Source: UBA10649 sp964391765 (lineage in GTDB: Bacteria > Actinomycetota > Actinomycetes > S36-B12). From it: a stretch of DNA of 24,308 nt. The notes beneath the pieces were generated by a model. The model ran no database searches, had not been told where the DNA came from, and worked only from the letters and a program-made list of their open reading frames with translations. Positions within the stretch are counted from its first letter, which is position 1, and each line of letters begins with the position of its first letter. This document shows, one piece after another, positions 22,539-24,308 of the stretch. The stretch lies in contig CAYMNG010000026.1 of NCBI GenBank assembly GCA_964391765.1, forward strand, positions 1 through 24,308, in the 5' to 3' direction. The position numbers and the translations under genes are program-made.

Positions 22539-24308
22539 GGGACCGCTCCTCGCGGCGCTCGCGGCGGCGCTGGCCGCGTCCGTCGTCGCGGCGCTCGCCG
22601 CCCCGGCGACCGCCGCCGGCGGGCCGACCCCGCCCGCGGACCTGGCCACGGCGTCGGTTCGCTCGCCGATCGCGGCGGACACGTTCTACTTCGTCATGAC
22701 CGACCGGTACCGCAATGCCGATACCGGCGACGACACCGGCGCGGCGGCGGCCGGCCAGCCGCGCTCGGTCACCGGCTGGGACCCGACCTCGCCGGCGTAC
22801 TACCACGGGGGCGACCTGGCGGGCCTGACCGGACGCTGCGACCCGGCCGACCCGGACGACGGCCTGACCCGCATCCGGAACCTGGGGTTCACCGCGGTGT
22901 GGATCACCCCGCCGTTCGTCCAGCGGACCGTGCAGGGGGACAGCGCCGCGTACCACGGCTACTGGTTCTTGGACCTGTCCCGACCGGACCCGCACCTGGG
23001 CACGCGCGCGCAGTTCGCGCAGTTCGTCGACTGCGCGCATCGGCTGGGGCTGAAGGTGTTCGTCGACATCGTCGTCAACCACACCGCCGACGTGATCTCC
23101 TACCGCGAGGGCTCGGCGTACGTCCCGATCGCGAAGGCGCCGTACCGCACCGCGACCGGCCGGGTGTTCGACCCGTGGCGGTACACCGCCGGCACCGCGT
23201 TCCCGGTCCTGTCCGCGCGCCGCAGTTTCGCCAAGACCCCCGTCGTCGACCCGCGGTTCGCGGACGCGAAGGTCCCGGCCGTGCTCAACCAGGTCGTGCG
23301 CTACCACAACCGCGGCGACATCGACTGGGGCACATGCTCGGGCCGGTGCGAGATGGACGGGGACTTCGCCGGCCTGGACGACCTCATGACCGAGGACTGG
23401 ACCGTCGTGCGGGCGCTGGCCGACGCGTACGGGGCGTGGATCACCGACTTCGGGGTCGACGGGTTCCGCATCGACACCGCCAAGCACGTCGACCCGTACT
23501 TCTTCGGCCGCTGGCTGCCGCTCGTGCGCGCCCGGGCCGACGCGGCCGGCAAGCCGGGCTTCACGTCCTTCGGCGAGGCGTGGCTGACCGACTCCGTGCA
23601 GCTGGCCGAGCTCATGCGCCGTCGCGGCCTGCCGTCGGTCCTGGACTTCCCGTTCCAGGACACCGTCCGCGGGTACGTGACCGGCCGGTTCACCGGCGGT
23701 TCCCTCGCGGCCCTGTTCGCCGACGACGACTACTACACGACCGCGTCGACGAACGCGTACGCGCTGACGACGTTCCTGGGCAACCACGACATGGGCCGCA
23801 TCGGGTTCTTCCTGGCCACGGGCACGTCGGCGACCGGCCCCGCGCTGCTCGAGCGCGACCTGCTCGCGCACGACGTGCTGTACCTGACCCGTGGGACCCC
23901 GGTCGTGTACTACGGCGACGAGGTCGGCATGACCGGCTCCGGTGACGGCACAGACAAGAACGCCCGCCAGGACATGTTCCCCACCCAGGTCCCGACCTGG
24001 CAGACGGAGTCGCGGATCGGCGGTCCGGCGGTCGGGACGGGGTCCGCGTTCGACGTCGCGTCGCCGATCGCCGCGCACCTGGCCGACCTCGCGCGCCTGC
24101 GCAGCCGGTTCCCGGCGCTGGCCACCGGGGCGATGATCACCCGCTACGGGGCCGGGTCGGTATACGCCGCGAGCCGGATCGACGCGGCCGACCGCCGGGA
24201 GTTCGTCGTCGCGTTCAATGCCGGTGACGCGCCGGCCGACGTCGTCGTGCCGACGTCGACGCCGGCGTCGACGTGGCGGACGGTGTCCGGCGGCGACGCC
24301 GCGGGCGG
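22522..24308 (+). CDS. secreted alpha-amylase family enzyme (GH13), 3' end missing
   Basis: 595 codons visible; the frame is open to the window end. The GTG at 22522 gives a signal peptide: basic VSRFGRG, long Ala/Leu core, cleavage near ATAAG (about residue 34). The GH13 barrel follows directly: DTFYFVMTDRYRNAD, region I DIVVNH (Asp182-His187), region II GFRIDTAKH (nucleophile Asp318), region III FGEAWL (acid/base Glu352), region IV FLGNHD (Asp423). YYHGGDLAGLTG and CSGRCEMDGD stretches fit secreted amylases that may carry further C-terminal or pullulanase domains, which would lie outside the window. It overlaps the ATPase gene, so it is the sixth gene of the unit and probably feeds the transporter from starch or glycogen outside the cell. 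Confidence 0.92.
   Translation, partial: MSRFGRGPLLAALAAALAASVVAALAAPATAAGGPTPPADLATASVRSPIAADTFYFVMTDRYRNADTGDDTGAAAAGQPRSVTGWDPTSPAYYHGGDLAGLTGRCDPADPDDGLTRIRNLGFTAVWITPPFVQRTVQGDSAAYHGYWFLDLSRPDPHLGTRAQFAQFVDCAHRLGLKVFVDIVVNHTADVISYREGSAYVPIAKAPYRTATGRVFDPWRYTAGTAFPVLSARRSFAKTPVVDPRFADAKVPAVLNQVVRYHNRGDIDWGTCSGRCEMDGDFAGLDDLMTEDWTVVRALADAYGAWITDFGVDGFRIDTAKHVDPYFFGRWLPLVRARADAAGKPGFTSFGEAWLTDSVQLAELMRRRGLPSVLDFPFQDTVRGYVTGRFTGGSLAALFADDDYYTTASTNAYALTTFLGNHDMGRIGFFLATGTSATGPALLERDLLAHDVLYLTRGTPVVYYGDEVGMTGSGDGTDKNARQDMFPTQVPTWQTESRIGGPAVGTGSAFDVASPIAAHLADLARLRSRFPALATGAMITRYGAGSVYAASRIDAADRREFVVAFNAGDAPADVVVPTSTPASTWRTVSGGDAAG

Overview
The window is chromosomal DNA of a very GC-rich actinomycete. 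This is suggested by strong G/C at third codon positions, frequent GTG starts, and actinobacterial families (DUF5719, DUF3499, DUF3263, an SSB paralogue without an acidic tail). Genus cannot be read from the sequence. No prophage, integrase, IS transposase or CRISPR array is visible. One assembly gap of exactly 10 N lies at 5929-5938.

Layout. 1-3051 (+): the 3' end of a large membrane glycosyltransferase-type protein, then DUF5719 and DUF3499 proteins. 3052-3525: a strong hairpin and a tRNA-Arg(UCU) gene on the minus strand. 3526-5977: SSB-like protein, a heme-binding beta-barrel (nitrobindin-like) protein, a small cupin, and a CutC-family protein whose tail is a GSGGx repeat running into the gap. 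5979-7539: a 17-bp tandem repeat, then a divergent thiol/sulfur cluster (lipoprotein rhodanese; membrane protein with a CPVC motif; TlpA-like redoxin) around a 21-bp imperfect palindrome that contains both -10 boxes. 7582-11498: a lipoprotein divergent from a two-gene MacB/FtsX-type ABC transporter whose ATPase has Val in place of the Walker B Asp. 11537-12684: a gene with an AbiEi-type N-terminus and a DUF559 nuclease-like C-terminus, bracketed by two same-orientation copies of a long palindromic element. 12716-15263: kynureninase, a CPBP membrane protease and a DUF3263 protein.

15264-24308 is one starch/maltodextrin utilisation locus: a LacI-type operator and promoter, malE-like binding protein, intrinsic terminator, malF, malG, a cytoplasmic GH13 enzyme, an MsmK/UgpC-type ATPase and a secreted GH13 amylase cut off by the window end. 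Genes from malF on overlap or nearly abut. The inferred logic is that the secreted amylase cuts starch outside, the transporter imports the oligosaccharides, and the internal GH13 enzyme hydrolyses them. The terminator after malE would give excess binding protein.

The part most likely to be undescribed is the palindrome-bracketed AbiEi/DUF559 gene. Also notable are the symmetric divergent promoter of the thiol cluster, the Walker B substitution, and the number of in-frame minisatellites. Several genes have a TANNNT hexamer 6-7 nt before the start codon, which points to leaderless transcription.
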